Source of the DNA: Bacteroidota bacterium | GTDB taxonomy: Bacteria > Bacteroidota > Bacteroidia > Cytophagales > Cyclobacteriaceae | Direction: 5' to 3' | Assembly (NCBI GenBank): GCA_018267275.1 | Contig: JAFDYV010000008.1 | Span: 81,951-145,950, forward strand | Length of the DNA stretch: 64,000 nucleotides | Part shown: piece after piece, positions 1 to 8,617 of the stretch | Layout of the letters: each line of letters opens with the position of its first letter | How positions within the stretch are numbered: position 1 is the stretch's first letter | Notes under the pieces: generated by a model | What the model was told of the DNA's origin: nothing | Database searches by the model: none | Seen by the model: only the letters and a program-made list of their open reading frames with translations | Translations under genes and position numbers: made by a program

Positions 1-21
1 TTAACTTTGAGCTTTCAACTT

Positions 22-1509
22 CTACCTAATCAACTTAAAGAAGCGGTTCCACCTAATCTTGTCAAAGAAGGTTCCGTACTTATCAATCGACAGCCAGATG
101 AAAAAGCCTTTGCCCACAATGTGGTCTTCAGGCACAAACCCCCAGTAACGGGAGTCAAGCGAGTTATCGCGGTTGTCACCCATCATCCAGTAGTAGTTTT
201 GTTTGAAAGTGTATTCAGTCACTTCTTTACCAGCGATGGTCAATTTGCCACTGTCCAGTTTCACATCTTTCAGATCTTCGTAATCGCGAATGGTGCTGCC
301 GTAAATTGAAAGAGTTGAATCATTGATCTGGATTTTCATTCCTTCTTTGGGCATGGTGAGCGGTCCGAAGTTTGACCCGGTCCAAGATGCTGTATATTTT
401 GAAAAAGGGAATCGTTCGGCCTCAGCTCCCTGTGTTTCCACCTCGGCAGACACCACGTAGGGCAGTGCTTTTACGGCTGCCAATTTTTCGTTGGTGAGGT
501 ACATTTGGTAGTAAAAGTAATTTGGGTTGTTCGGATCGGCAAAGCCCAATTCGCGATAATCATCGCCATCTAAACCTAGGTTCTCTATATTGCGCTGGTT
601 GATTTTGTCTTTCGCAACTACGCGGTATTCAAACCGTTGTCCGGGTGCGGGCTCTACAGCCTTGCCATTCACAAACACTTGCTTGTTTTTTATTTCCAAT
701 ACATCACCACCTACAGCAATACAACGCTTGATGTAATTTGTTTTTAAGTCTACCGGGTAATCTTCCCAACTGCTGCGATCATAGTTACCGTAATTATTTT
801 CTTCTATTCTCGGCACATTGAACACAACAACATCTCCATTTTTCACAGAAGAAATGCCCGGTAATCGGTAGGAGGGAAGTTGTATCCACTTTACATAAGA
901 AGGTATATCTGTGAACCAAATCTTTTGATGTGTCAAAGGTATTTGAAGTGGCGTGCGTGGTGTACGCGTGCCATAGTGGAATTTGCTCACAAATAAAAAA
1001 TCGCCTACCAACAGTGAGTTTTCCATTGAAGGTGTGGGGATCGTATACGCTTCCATGATGAGCCAGCGGATAAGGGTGGCGGCCACTACCGCAAAAACAA
1101 TGGCATCCCACCATTCGCGTGCAACTGATTTTTTTCCAGATTTATCTTGAATAGGTAACGAACTTATTGTGCCGAGATATTTCGTTGTGGATTTACTCGC
1201 AAAATAGGGTAGATAAATCCAGCCAAAAGTAATTGCAATCGTTTTTCGAAATGACCGCTCTTCTCCGAATACTCTTAACAATTCAACAGTATTTTTAACG
1301 TATTGATAGATATTAACAAACGGTACTAGGTCTAAAAAAACTTGATACCTGTTATGGCCTAAAATATCTAAGGTTGTAATGGAGTTAAGACCAGGAACAA
1401 AAGCATGCCAAACTGGCTTCCCAGCTTTTTTAAAGAGCCTGGCTAAACCGAACGAATTTAACAGGTTCAGCGGAAGTGTTACTAAAAATAAACCGAAGGA
1501 ATAGTCCAT
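22..1509 (-). CDS. lepB: Signal peptidase I (leader peptidase)
   Basis: Membrane serine protease that removes signal peptides from exported proteins after Sec translocation. The catalytic serine lies in IPTPSMENSL (Ser161 from the start used here) and the lysine base in YIKRCIAVGGD (Lys261). The C-terminal GDNRDNSLDSRYWG box is the usual family signature. Hydrophobic N-terminal segments precede a transmembrane stretch just before the serine box. At 495 residues it is much longer than the E. coli enzyme, as is common in Bacteroidota, with insertions between the catalytic boxes. The frame stays open to a TTG at 1530, but the ATG at 1509 opens a hydrophobic helix directly and is preferred. It ends the run parA-parB-DUF5683-dapB-lepB, all on one strand with short gaps. 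Identification is firm. Confidence 0.95.
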   Translation of the reverse strand: MDYSFGLFLVTLPLNLLNSFGLARLFKKAGKPVWHAFVPGLNSITTLDILGHNRYQVFLDLVPFVNIYQYVKNTVELLRVFGEERSFRKTIAITFGWIYLPYFASKSTTKYLGTISSLPIQDKSGKKSVAREWWDAIVFAVVAATLIRWLIMEAYTIPTPSMENSLLVGDFLFVSKFHYGTRTPRTPLQIPLTHQKIWFTDIPSYVKWIQLPSYRLPGISSVKNGDVVVFNVPRIEENNYGNYDRSSWEDYPVDLKTNYIKRCIAVGGDVLEIKNKQVFVNGKAVEPAPGQRFEYRVVAKDKINQRNIENLGLDGDDYRELGFADPNNPNYFYYQMYLTNEKLAAVKALPYVVSAEVETQGAEAERFPFSKYTASWTGSNFGPLTMPKEGMKIQINDSTLSIYGSTIRDYEDLKDVKLDSGKLTIAGKEVTEYTFKQNYYWMMGDNRDNSLDSRYWGFVPEDHIVGKGFFIWLSIDKYGTFFDKIRWNRFFKLIR

Positions 1510-1561
1510 GATTGAAAAAAAATTTTGCAAATAAACCCATTTTTATCTTAGCAACCGCACG

Positions 1562-2281
1562 TCAAAAGCCTAAAAAATCGTCCATCTTAAACACGCCTGT
1601 TTTGCCCTTTAGCCACTCGGCTACGAGCACCGCTCCCAAAGCAAACCCGTGCCGGGAGTGTGCGGTGTGAGTAATTTGAATGTCATCGATGGCAGACCTA
1701 TAGCTGACGGTGTGCGTGCCTGGCACAGGGTCAATTCTATGTGACGTTATTACGACAGATTGCTCTATATTGGCTGCAGCAGTCGTGCCATTTAACGTCC
1801 AATTTTTTTTAAGCGGTTGATTTTTGATGATGCCTTCGGCCAGCGTGATGGCAGTGCCGCTGGGTGCGTCTTTCTTTTGGGTGTGGTGTGTTTCATCAAT
1901 TGAAACAGAGTAATCGGTATAAGGCTTCATCAGCAGCGCCAATGTCTCGTTCAGCTTAAAAAACAAGTTCACACCTAAACTAAAATTGGACGAGTAGAGC
2001 AATGCTCCGCCCTTGTTGCGGCATTCTAGTTCGAGTTCCTTTGCGTGTTCCAGCCAGCCGGTGGTGCCGCATACCACCGGAAGCTTTCGATCGAAGCAAT
2101 AGCGCAGGTTGCTGATAGCAGCTTCAGGCTGCGTAAATTCAATGGCAACATCGGCATTGCCATCGAATCGCAGAAGTTGTTCTTTATTGTCGATTTTGCC
2201 GACAATGGTATGGCCGCGTTGCAGCGCTATTGCCTCAATGGCTTTCCCCATCTTGCCGTAACCGATCAAAAGTATGTTCAT
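1562..2281 (-). CDS. dapB: 4-hydroxy-tetrahydrodipicolinate reductase
   Basis: NAD(P)H-dependent reductase of the diaminopimelate/lysine pathway, supplying meso-DAP for peptidoglycan. The N-terminal Rossmann motif GYGKMG, the central CGTTGW and the substrate motif KKDAPSGTA, preceded by the catalytic histidine pair (DETHHTQ), are all present. The length of 239 residues is close to the Bacteroidota form and shorter than the E. coli enzyme (about 273). It sits between lepB and a DUF5683 gene with gaps of about 30-50 bases, so co-transcription is likely. Ordinary core gene. Confidence 0.96.
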   Translation of the reverse strand: MNILLIGYGKMGKAIEAIALQRGHTIVGKIDNKEQLLRFDGNADVAIEFTQPEAAISNLRYCFDRKLPVVCGTTGWLEHAKELELECRNKGGALLYSSNFSLGVNLFFKLNETLALLMKPYTDYSVSIDETHHTQKKDAPSGTAITLAEGIIKNQPLKKNWTLNGTTAAANIEQSVVITSHRIDPVPGTHTVSYRSAIDDIQITHTAHSRHGFALGAVLVAEWLKGKTGVFKMDDFLGF

Positions 2282-2314
2282 ATTGCTAGCGAAATATCCA
2301 GTAAACGAATGTTT

Positions 2315-2959
2315 TTAAAAACGGAGGGTTAGCGCGAGCCCAACGGTGCTACCAGTGAGGTAGCTATTGTCCATTGCCGGTTCAATGCGGGCACGCAATC
2401 GCGGATTTACATCAAACTCTTTCAAGTGCGCATCCACATGGGCATCCACCATTTGCAGGATGTAAAAGAACCCCACAAAAATCATGAAGTAGTCTCGCTG
2501 TCTACGGCTCTGATCAATTATATTTCTAATTTGAGTTTCGTCTCTTCCGCCTATCGAACTAGCACCGGTATTGAGAAGCGCAAAAAGATCGTTGCGATAT
2601 TTGTTATTCGCTTGGTTGTAAAAATCTACTACAAGTCCCAAACCAACAATCCCGCCATAAACTAAGGGTACCTTCCAATACTTCTTGTTGTACACCTGAC
2701 CTGCGCCCGGTAAAATAGCTGAGTACAACAAAGCTTTGCGCGGATTGAATTTTGCCGTATAGCTCTTAATGGAAATCACTTTTCCCCTTCGCACCACCGA
2801 ATCTGATGATAATCCCGAGACGGTGTCGGCCTGCAAAACTTTAATTGAGTCTGGCTTTGTGTTCTGACCGTGTCCGGCAAACGCCAATAAAAGAAAAACA
2901 CACCCAAGTATCCATCCGGTGTGTTTTTTCAACGCTATGCTAATAGTGCTTTGAATCAT
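2315..2959 (-). CDS. DUF5683 domain membrane protein
   Basis: A 214-residue protein with an N-terminal signal or membrane segment (GWILGCVFLLLAFAGHG) followed by a domain containing KALLYSAILPGAGQVYNKKYWK, a motif typical of DUF5683 proteins. A second hydrophobic stretch (YGGIVGLGLVVDFYN) and a third (DYFMIFVGFFYILQMVDAHV) suggest several membrane passes. Function is unknown. Its position between parB and dapB/lepB is the usual one in Bacteroidota, and the 3-base gap to parB implies one transcript. The domain assignment rests on motif recognition only. Confidence 0.85.
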   Translation of the reverse strand: MIQSTISIALKKHTGWILGCVFLLLAFAGHGQNTKPDSIKVLQADTVSGLSSDSVVRRGKVISIKSYTAKFNPRKALLYSAILPGAGQVYNKKYWKVPLVYGGIVGLGLVVDFYNQANNKYRNDLFALLNTGASSIGGRDETQIRNIIDQSRRQRDYFMIFVGFFYILQMVDAHVDAHLKEFDVNPRLRARIEPAMDNSYLTGSTVGLALTLRF

Positions 2960-2962
2960 TTC

Positions 2963-3862
2963 TTACAGTCGCAATATCTCCAAAATCCTGTTCAGGTCTT
3001 CAATTGACAAGAACGGAATGCGAATATCGCCTTTTTTGCCATCGCTTTTAACAGAAACTTTCGTGCCAAAGTGTGACGAAAGCTTCCCTTGCAGCTGTGT
3101 TATTTCTTTGCTGGCTGCGGTGGTTTCCTTTTGCTTAGCAGATTCTTTGTGCCCCGCCATTACATCGCGCGCCAGTTCCTCCACTTTGCGCACTGACAAA
3201 TCTTCTTGCAGTGTTTTCTTGAATATGTAAAGCTGGGAGTCAGGATTTTCTACATTGATAATGGCCCGCGCATGGCCCATGCTGAGTTTGTTGTCACGCA
3301 GCGCAATTTGAATGTCAGGCGGAAGTTTTAGTAGGCGTAAGTAGTTGGTAACAGTAGAGCGGTTTTTGCCCACGCGTTCGCCCAGTTCTTCCTGCTTTAG
3401 GTTACATTCAGAAATCAAGCGCTGGTAGCTCAACGCAATTTCAACAGGGTTGAGGTTCTCGCGCTGAATATTTTCAATCAGCGCCATTTCCAACATCTGC
3501 TGGTCATCTGCTGTACGCACGTAGGCAGGTATCATCTGCAAGCCTGCGCGCTTCGATGCTTGGAATCTGCGTTCGCCCGATATCAATTGATATTGGTGGC
3601 GGGCGAGCCTGCGCACCGTAATCGGCTGGATAATGCCATGTACTTTGATGGATTCCGCCAACTCGTTCAGTGCTTCTTCATCGAAATACTGACGAGGTTG
3701 GAATGGGTTGGTTTCAATTTCAGCTACGGGAATTTCGTTGATGCCGCTGGTGCCCTCGCTCAGCGCGTTGGGCGCGGCCACTTCCACTTCCAATTTCTCC
3801 TCCGATGGGGTGTCGCTCAGCAGCGCACTCAACCCTCTGCCCAGTGCTACTTTCTTGCTCAT
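2963..3862 (-). CDS. parB: Chromosome partitioning protein ParB
   Basis: CTP-dependent parS-binding clamp for chromosome segregation. The sequence shows the [20 protein letters not shown] start of the ParB/Sulfiredoxin-like domain, the [12 protein letters not shown] nucleotide-binding box and the [14 protein letters not shown] motif. A helix-turn-helix region follows ([19 protein letters not shown]), and a C-terminal dimerisation segment ends the protein. The length of 299 residues is standard. It overlaps the upstream parA stop by 4 bases, so the two are translationally coupled. Confidence 0.96.
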   Translation of the reverse strand: MSKKVALGRGLSALLSDTPSEEKLEVEVAAPNALSEGTSGINEIPVAEIETNPFQPRQYFDEEALNELAESIKVHGIIQPITVRRLARHQYQLISGERRFQASKRAGLQMIPAYVRTADDQQMLEMALIENIQRENLNPVEIALSYQRLISECNLKQEELGERVGKNRSTVTNYLRLLKLPPDIQIALRDNKLSMGHARAIINVENPDSQLYIFKKTLQEDLSVRKVEELARDVMAGHKESAKQKETTAASKEITQLQGKLSSHFGTKVSVKSDGKKGDIRIPFLSIEDLNRILEILRL

Positions 3863-4632
3863 TTTGCAATGCCGTTTTTATTCAAAAGTTCGTGTGCCAA
3901 GTTCAGGTAACTGATTGCTCCCTTGCTTTCTGCATCGTGCACAATAGCTGGTAACCCAAAACTGGGCGATTCGCTCAGTTTCACATTGCGGGGAATAATT
4001 GTATTGAAGGCGATGTTCTTAAAATGTGTGCGCACTTCTTCTACAACTTGGTTGCCTAAAGATGTGCGTGAATCGTAAAGCGTGAGAAGGATGCCTTCGA
4101 TTTCAAGTTTTGGGTTCAATCGTGTTTGAATGATTTTGATCGTGTTCAACAATTTCCCCAGCCCTTCCAACGCAAAGTATTCACATTGCACTGGAATTAG
4201 CACTGAGTCTGCGGCCGTTAATGAGTTAATTGTTATCAATCCCAACGATGGCGAACAATCGATGATAATAAAGTCGAATTGATCTTTGATTTTGGCCAAG
4301 CTGTTGCGCATCTTTTCTTCGCGGTGTTCGATGTTCACCATTTCGACTTCTGCGCCTACTAAGTCGATATGCGAAGGCAATACATGCAAGAACTTTAGCT
4401 CGTTGGCAACAATGGCCTCATTCGGATCGAGCCCGTCTACCATGCACTCATAAATGCTTTTCTTTATTTCCTTGGGATTGAGACCTAAGCCAGATGTTGA
4501 GTTGGCTTGTGGGTCAGCATCCACCAATAATGTTTTATATTCCAGCACTGCCAAACTAGCGGCCAAATTGATGGCCGAAGTAGTCTTGCCAACGCCTCCT
4601 TTTTGATTTGCAATCGCAATAATTTTACCCAT
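3859..4632 (-). CDS. parA: Chromosome partitioning ATPase ParA (Soj family)
   Basis: Deviant-Walker ParA ATPase that positions the chromosome with ParB. The N-terminus reads [20 protein letters not shown], including the signature lysine of KGGVGKTT. Further motifs are DADPQANST and the Walker B-like [11 protein letters not shown]. The frame is open for 21 more codons to 4695, but that extension comes from low-complexity intergenic sequence (repeated 'gttgattcg'-like words), so the ATG at 4632 is chosen, giving 257 residues. It overlaps parB by 4 bases. The 318-base region upstream holds ParB/DnaA-like sites described separately. Confidence 0.95.
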   Translation of the reverse strand: MGKIIAIANQKGGVGKTTSAINLAASLAVLEYKTLLVDADPQANSTSGLGLNPKEIKKSIYECMVDGLDPNEAIVANELKFLHVLPSHIDLVGAEVEMVNIEHREEKMRNSLAKIKDQFDFIIIDCSPSLGLITINSLTAADSVLIPVQCEYFALEGLGKLLNTIKIIQTRLNPKLEIEGILLTLYDSRTSLGNQVVEEVRTHFKNIAFNTIIPRNVKLSESPSFGLPAIVHDAESKGAISYLNLAHELLNKNGIAK

Positions 4633-4767
4633 TTTTTTAATTCGATGATGTGTTGATTTGTTGATTCGCTGATGAATCTGTCTCTTTCCAAACAATTGGT
4701 TTATTACCGAATGAGCAAATCACCGAATTATCGAATCGAGTTGGCAAAGATAGGGTAGGTCGGCAAT

Positions 4768-4800
4768 CGTGGAACGTGCGTGGAACACAACTTATCCACG
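4768..4800. promoter_or_regulatory. Possible ParB half-sites and a DnaA-box-like word
   Basis: The 8-mer CGTGGAAC occurs at 4768-4775 and again at 4779-4786, with a period of 11 bases (one helical turn). It equals one arm of the parS palindrome family GTTnCACGTGnAAC, here as two direct half-sites rather than a palindrome. Six bases later TTATCCACG (4792-4800) matches the DnaA box TTATnCACA except at the last base. The position just upstream of parAB makes a regulatory or parS-related role plausible, but no full parS is present. Confidence 0.3.
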
Positions 4801-4825
4801 TACTTTCAACAAAGAAACGCACAAT

Positions 4826-4929
4826 CAATTTGAAAATGACTCAATTTGAAGATCTGAAAATTGGAATTGAGTTTAACTCTTAGTGGTTAACCACCTCTTT
4901 GATAAAGTGATAAGTCAATTTTCAAATTG
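4826..4929. repeat. Inverted repeat downstream of yidC around a 12-bp palindrome
   Basis: CAATTTGAAAATGACT (4826-4841) is the reverse complement of 4913-4929 except for one extra base, giving a 16-of-17 stem. In the middle is the perfect palindrome GTGGTTAACCAC (4883-4894). It begins 22 bases past the yidC stop on the minus strand, so it could act as a transcript end, though no U-tract follows the palindrome. Confidence 0.5.
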
Positions 4930-4950
4930 GCGAATCTTCAAATTTCCAAA

Positions 4951-6747
4951 TTATTTTTTCTTTTTAGATTGTGCGGCTTTTCTGGCTTCTTCACTGGCTT
5001 TCATTGCTTCTTCCAATTTGGCCATAAACTTCGACTTCGAGCCGGTGCCACCATTGGCCGCGGCTTTCTTCCGATTTTCTTCCATGATGGCCTTTATCTT
5101 GTCTTCGTCCACAAACCGTTTGATCACTGCCTGCTGTGTAAATGTGACCAGGTTGGAAACAAAGTAGTAAAAGCTTAATCCGGCAGCGAAAGTGTTGAGG
5201 ATGAACAGGAACACCACCGGCATAATGTAACCCATGGTCTTCATTGGCCCTTCTACATTGCTTAACTGGTTATTCTGCCAAGTGTAAATGATGGTCGATG
5301 CTGTCATTAACAACACAAACAAACTCACGTGTGAGCCATAAACAGGAATTTCGAAAGGTAACGTCAAAATTGAATCGTAAGTAGAAAGGTCTTCGGCCCA
5401 CAGAAATGCTTTTTGCCTCAGCTCTATTGAGAGCGGAAAGAAGTAGAACAGCGCAAACAAAAAGGGCATTTGCAAGAGAACGGGAATACAACCACTGAAC
5501 GGGTTTACGCCCGCTTGGCGATACAACTTCATGGTGTCTTGCTGAGATTGTGCCATGTTATCGCCATTTTTTTGTTTGATGGCATCCATCTCGGGTTTCA
5601 GCAATCGCATTTTGGCCATACCCAAATATGAACTGTAAGAAAGAGGCAGTAGCAATAGCTTCACCATCAACACCAGCATGATGATGATAAGGCCATAATT
5701 GCTGGTGATACTTTCCAAGAAGGTGAAAGTAGGAATCACCATAAATTTATTTACCCACAGCATGGGCGGCCAGCCAAGCGAAAGATTTTTGGAAAAACCG
5801 GGCGTTACTTCAGAAATAACTTGATAATCATTTGGGCCAAAATAGTACGTGAAGTTTGCATTGCCATTGTGCACGTCATCCGTAGGGATCAACAACTCTG
5901 CATCAGTACTTTTCACCACCTTCATATTGTTTGCATCGGTGGTTTGTTTTAGTGCTGCACCCGAGAATGCATTTTGTGCAATGATGCTGCTGATGAAGAA
6001 TTTTTGTTTGATGGAAATCCATTTCAATGGCTCCGTTAATACTTTCTCATCGTCTGATGTTTCGCTCAAATAGTCATGCTCGTCTTTTTTGGTGTAGTAG
6101 TGAATGGTGGTTTTGGTACGGCTGTCTTTCAAATCTTTTTCTTGCAACGCAATTGGGTCACTCCATTTTAATGCTACATTGTTTCCACCGAACGAAACAC
6201 CTTTGCTTTCAATGCGGTAAGCTATTTCGAATCCTTTGGCCGGAATGGTGTAGATGTGCTTGATGAAGGCATCACTGCCTACGGTTGCCGTGAACGATAA
6301 GACTGTAGAATCTCCTTTTTTGCTTTGCTCTACTTGGTAATAGAGTTGGTACAAGTTGATGTTTTGGTTTTGGTATTGCGCCTTTAAATCAAAACGATTA
6401 TTGCCGTTTTGAATCAGATACAATGGCTCTTGCGAGTAGGTTTTGAAATTTTTGAGTTCGATGCCCGTAAAAACGGCATGGTTAGAAAACTGCAATTTCA
6501 AATCTTGATTCTCAATTTCGATTGCTTGCTCGTTACCCGAAAGATAACTGCCCAGTGAGCCATAAGATCTAACAGTGGTACTGTCTACCGATGCCGTCTT
6601 AGGGCTGTCAATCTTTTGTTCAATTTTAGCAACCGAAGTTGAATCTGCTTTTGCCGCTGGTTTGGGCTGTGGGCTGGGCGACAGGTAAAAGTACAACATC
6701 AGCAACAACGCGATCAACACCATGCCTATGGCCGAATTCCTATCCAT
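4951..6747 (-). CDS. yidC: Membrane protein insertase YidC
   Basis: Inner-membrane insertase for membrane proteins. The 598 residues comprise an N-terminal membrane anchor (SAIGMVLIALLLMLYFYL), a large periplasmic domain (roughly residues 35-340), and a C-terminal five-helix core that starts near YGLIIIMLVLMVKLLLLPLS. The core contains the cytoplasmic hairpin with KMRLLKPEMDAIKQK and the motif NPFSGCIPVLLQMPFLFALF. The C-terminus is lysine-rich (RKAAQSKKKK), typical of ribosome-contacting YidC tails. It sits 64 bases downstream of pyrG on the same strand, an arrangement common in Bacteroidota. Identification is firm. Confidence 0.97.
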   Translation of the reverse strand: MDRNSAIGMVLIALLLMLYFYLSPSPQPKPAAKADSTSVAKIEQKIDSPKTASVDSTTVRSYGSLGSYLSGNEQAIEIENQDLKLQFSNHAVFTGIELKNFKTYSQEPLYLIQNGNNRFDLKAQYQNQNINLYQLYYQVEQSKKGDSTVLSFTATVGSDAFIKHIYTIPAKGFEIAYRIESKGVSFGGNNVALKWSDPIALQEKDLKDSRTKTTIHYYTKKDEHDYLSETSDDEKVLTEPLKWISIKQKFFISSIIAQNAFSGAALKQTTDANNMKVVKSTDAELLIPTDDVHNGNANFTYYFGPNDYQVISEVTPGFSKNLSLGWPPMLWVNKFMVIPTFTFLESITSNYGLIIIMLVLMVKLLLLPLSYSSYLGMAKMRLLKPEMDAIKQKNGDNMAQSQQDTMKLYRQAGVNPFSGCIPVLLQMPFLFALFYFFPLSIELRQKAFLWAEDLSTYDSILTLPFEIPVYGSHVSLFVLLMTASTIIYTWQNNQLSNVEGPMKTMGYIMPVVFLFILNTFAAGLSFYYFVSNLVTFTQQAVIKRFVDEDKIKAIMEENRKKAAANGGTGSKSKFMAKLEEAMKASEEARKAAQSKKKK

Positions 6748-6811
6748 TATAAATTAGATTTGAGATTTGAAATATTAGATTTAAACTTTAACGCGCGATT
6801 AGTGATTTAGC

Positions 6812-8440
6812 CTATCGATTACTTACCACCATTTGCCTGCTAACCATGGCGGCTTCCACAAATTTTACAAATAACGGATGAGGGTTTAACACTGTACTTC
6901 TCAATTCGGGGTGAAACTGCACGCCCACAAACCAAGGGTGATCTTTTAGCTCAACAACTTCCACCAATCCTGAGTCAGGATTTACCCCTGTGGCTTTTAA
7001 CCCTGCATCTTCTATCTGTTCCAAGTACTTGTTATTGAATTCGTAACGATGACGATGGCGCTCGTGTATCAACGTTTCGCCATATATGTGGTGAGCTTTA
7101 GATCCTTTTTTGATTTTGCACGCATAAGCACCCAAACGCATTGTGCCCCCTTTGGTAGTGATTTTTTTCTGTTCTTCCATCATATCGATGACAGGGTGCT
7201 TTGTTTTTGGGTTAAGCTCAGTAGAACTCGCATCGAGCCCTAAAACATGGCGTGCAAACTCTACCACGCAGCATTGCATACCCAGACAAATACCCAAAAA
7301 CGGAATCTTATTTTCACGCACATGGCGTATGGCTTCAATCTTTCCTTCCAGTCCACGCTCCCCGAAACCCGGGGCCACCAAAACGGCATCTAAACCACTA
7401 AGCACTGAGGCCACGGTCTCTTTGTTGATTTCTTCAGAGGAAATCCATTTCAGATGAACTTTGCAGTCGTTTTGCGCCCCAGCATGGATAAATGCCTCGG
7501 CAATAGACTTATAGGCATCGGGCAGGGAAACATATTTTCCAACCAAACCGATGTTTACTTCGTTGGTTGGGTTTTTCAGCTTGCCTAAAAAAGTCTTCCA
7601 CTGCTCCAGTTCAGGTTCATGCTTGGTGGTCACCTTTAACTTTGCCAGCACGCGCTCGTCCAACTTTTCTTTCTTCATCAATAGCGGCACGTCATAAATG
7701 GTATCGGCATCCATGGCTTCAATCACACTGTTCAGATTGACGTTGCAAAAGAGTGCAAGCTTTTTCCGAATGTCCATCGACAAGGGATACTCAGTGCGGC
7801 ACACTAAAATATCTGGTTGTATTCCGTAGGAAAGCAACTCTTTTACTGAGTGCTGGGTCGGTTTGGTCTTAAGTTCTTTCGCAGCTTTTAAATAGGGGAT
7901 AAGTGTGAGATGGATGACCAAAGCGTTGTTGGCACCTAAATCCCAACGAACTTGTCGCACCGCCTCTACAAATGGCAACGATTCTATGTCACCAACAGAG
8001 CCACCAATTTCGGTGATGATGAAGTCGTATTGGCCGCTTTCGCCCAAATGAAAAATGTTGCGTTTGATTTCATCGGTGATATGAGGCACCACCTGCACTG
8101 TCTTGCCCAAGTATTCCCCGTGGCGCTCTTTGGTAATAACGTTATTATAAATCCGCCCCGTGGTGATGTTGTTGGCACGTGAGGTGCGTACGTTTAGAAA
8201 CCGCTCATAGTGCCCAAGGTCGAGGTCAGTTTCCGCTCCATCATCGGTTACATAGCATTCGCCATGCTCGTAGGGGTTCAATGTTCCGGGGTCGATGTTG
8301 ATGTAGGGGTCAAACTTCTGGATGGTGACCGAGAAACCCCTTGATTGTAAGAGCTTTCCCAGCGATGCTGAGATGATGCCCTTACCGAGCGAAGAGGTTA
8401 CCCCTCCGGTAACAAAAATGTATTTGGTGTGAGCCGACAT
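6812..8440 (-). CDS. pyrG: CTP synthase (glutamine hydrolysing)
   Basis: Converts UTP to CTP using ATP and glutamine. The N-terminal synthetase domain opens with [17 protein letters not shown]. The C-terminal class-I glutamine amidotransferase domain has the nucleophile motif FLGICLGMQ and the histidine-glutamate pair in GVQFHPE. From the ATG at 8440 the protein has 542 residues, the standard length; a TTG at 8464 would add eight residues that look non-native. It is transcribed divergently from the giant surface-protein gene and is probably the first gene of a pyrG-yidC unit. Confidence 0.97.
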   Translation of the reverse strand: MSAHTKYIFVTGGVTSSLGKGIISASLGKLLQSRGFSVTIQKFDPYINIDPGTLNPYEHGECYVTDDGAETDLDLGHYERFLNVRTSRANNITTGRIYNNVITKERHGEYLGKTVQVVPHITDEIKRNIFHLGESGQYDFIITEIGGSVGDIESLPFVEAVRQVRWDLGANNALVIHLTLIPYLKAAKELKTKPTQHSVKELLSYGIQPDILVCRTEYPLSMDIRKKLALFCNVNLNSVIEAMDADTIYDVPLLMKKEKLDERVLAKLKVTTKHEPELEQWKTFLGKLKNPTNEVNIGLVGKYVSLPDAYKSIAEAFIHAGAQNDCKVHLKWISSEEINKETVASVLSGLDAVLVAPGFGERGLEGKIEAIRHVRENKIPFLGICLGMQCCVVEFARHVLGLDASSTELNPKTKHPVIDMMEEQKKITTKGGTMRLGAYACKIKKGSKAHHIYGETLIHERHRHRYEFNNKYLEQIEDAGLKATGVNPDSGLVEVVELKDHPWFVGVQFHPELRSTVLNPHPLFVKFVEAAMVSRQMVVSNR

Positions 8441-8535
8441 GTAAGCCTGAAAATTTGCGCGCAAAGGTAGGGCTTTTGCCGGGTTGTCAAGCCGCCAGTT
8501 TTATTAAAATATTTCGTTTTTGGAGAATTTAGTGA

Positions 8536-8543
8536 TAAGTTTG
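8536..8543 (+). promoter_or_regulatory. Bacteroidota-type -7 promoter element for the giant surface gene
   Basis: TAAGTTTG matches the Bacteroidota -7 consensus TAnnTTTG. It lies about 75 bases before the ATG at 8618 in the divergent region from pyrG, which would give an untranslated leader of around 65-70 bases. No clean -33 TTTG is seen at the ideal distance, so this rests on the -7 match and the position. Confidence 0.45.
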
Positions 8544-8617
8544 AGCAACATACAAAAGTGAGGCTGGTTACCGATACCTTTCTGAAGAGTATGAAAACCG
8601 AAAGTCAAACCTAAATC

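Larger units (their letters stand above)
4633..4950. other. Non-coding region between parA and yidC
   Basis: This 318-base gap lies between the parA start and the yidC stop (both minus strand). It holds degenerate short repeats next to parA, a pair of CGTGGAAC words, one DnaA-box-like word, a long inverted repeat and a 12-bp palindrome (listed separately). No supported gene is seen; the frames that cross it are extensions of neighbours. Confidence 0.8.

Noticed and set aside
794..1114. Antisense-frame protein of 106 residues inside lepB
   Set aside because: It lies on the same strand in another frame of a firmly identified gene and has a random Cys/His-rich composition.
4768..4800. Chromosome origin (oriC)
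   Set aside because: Only one imperfect DnaA box is present and no dnaA, gidA or AT-rich unwinding repeats are seen nearby.
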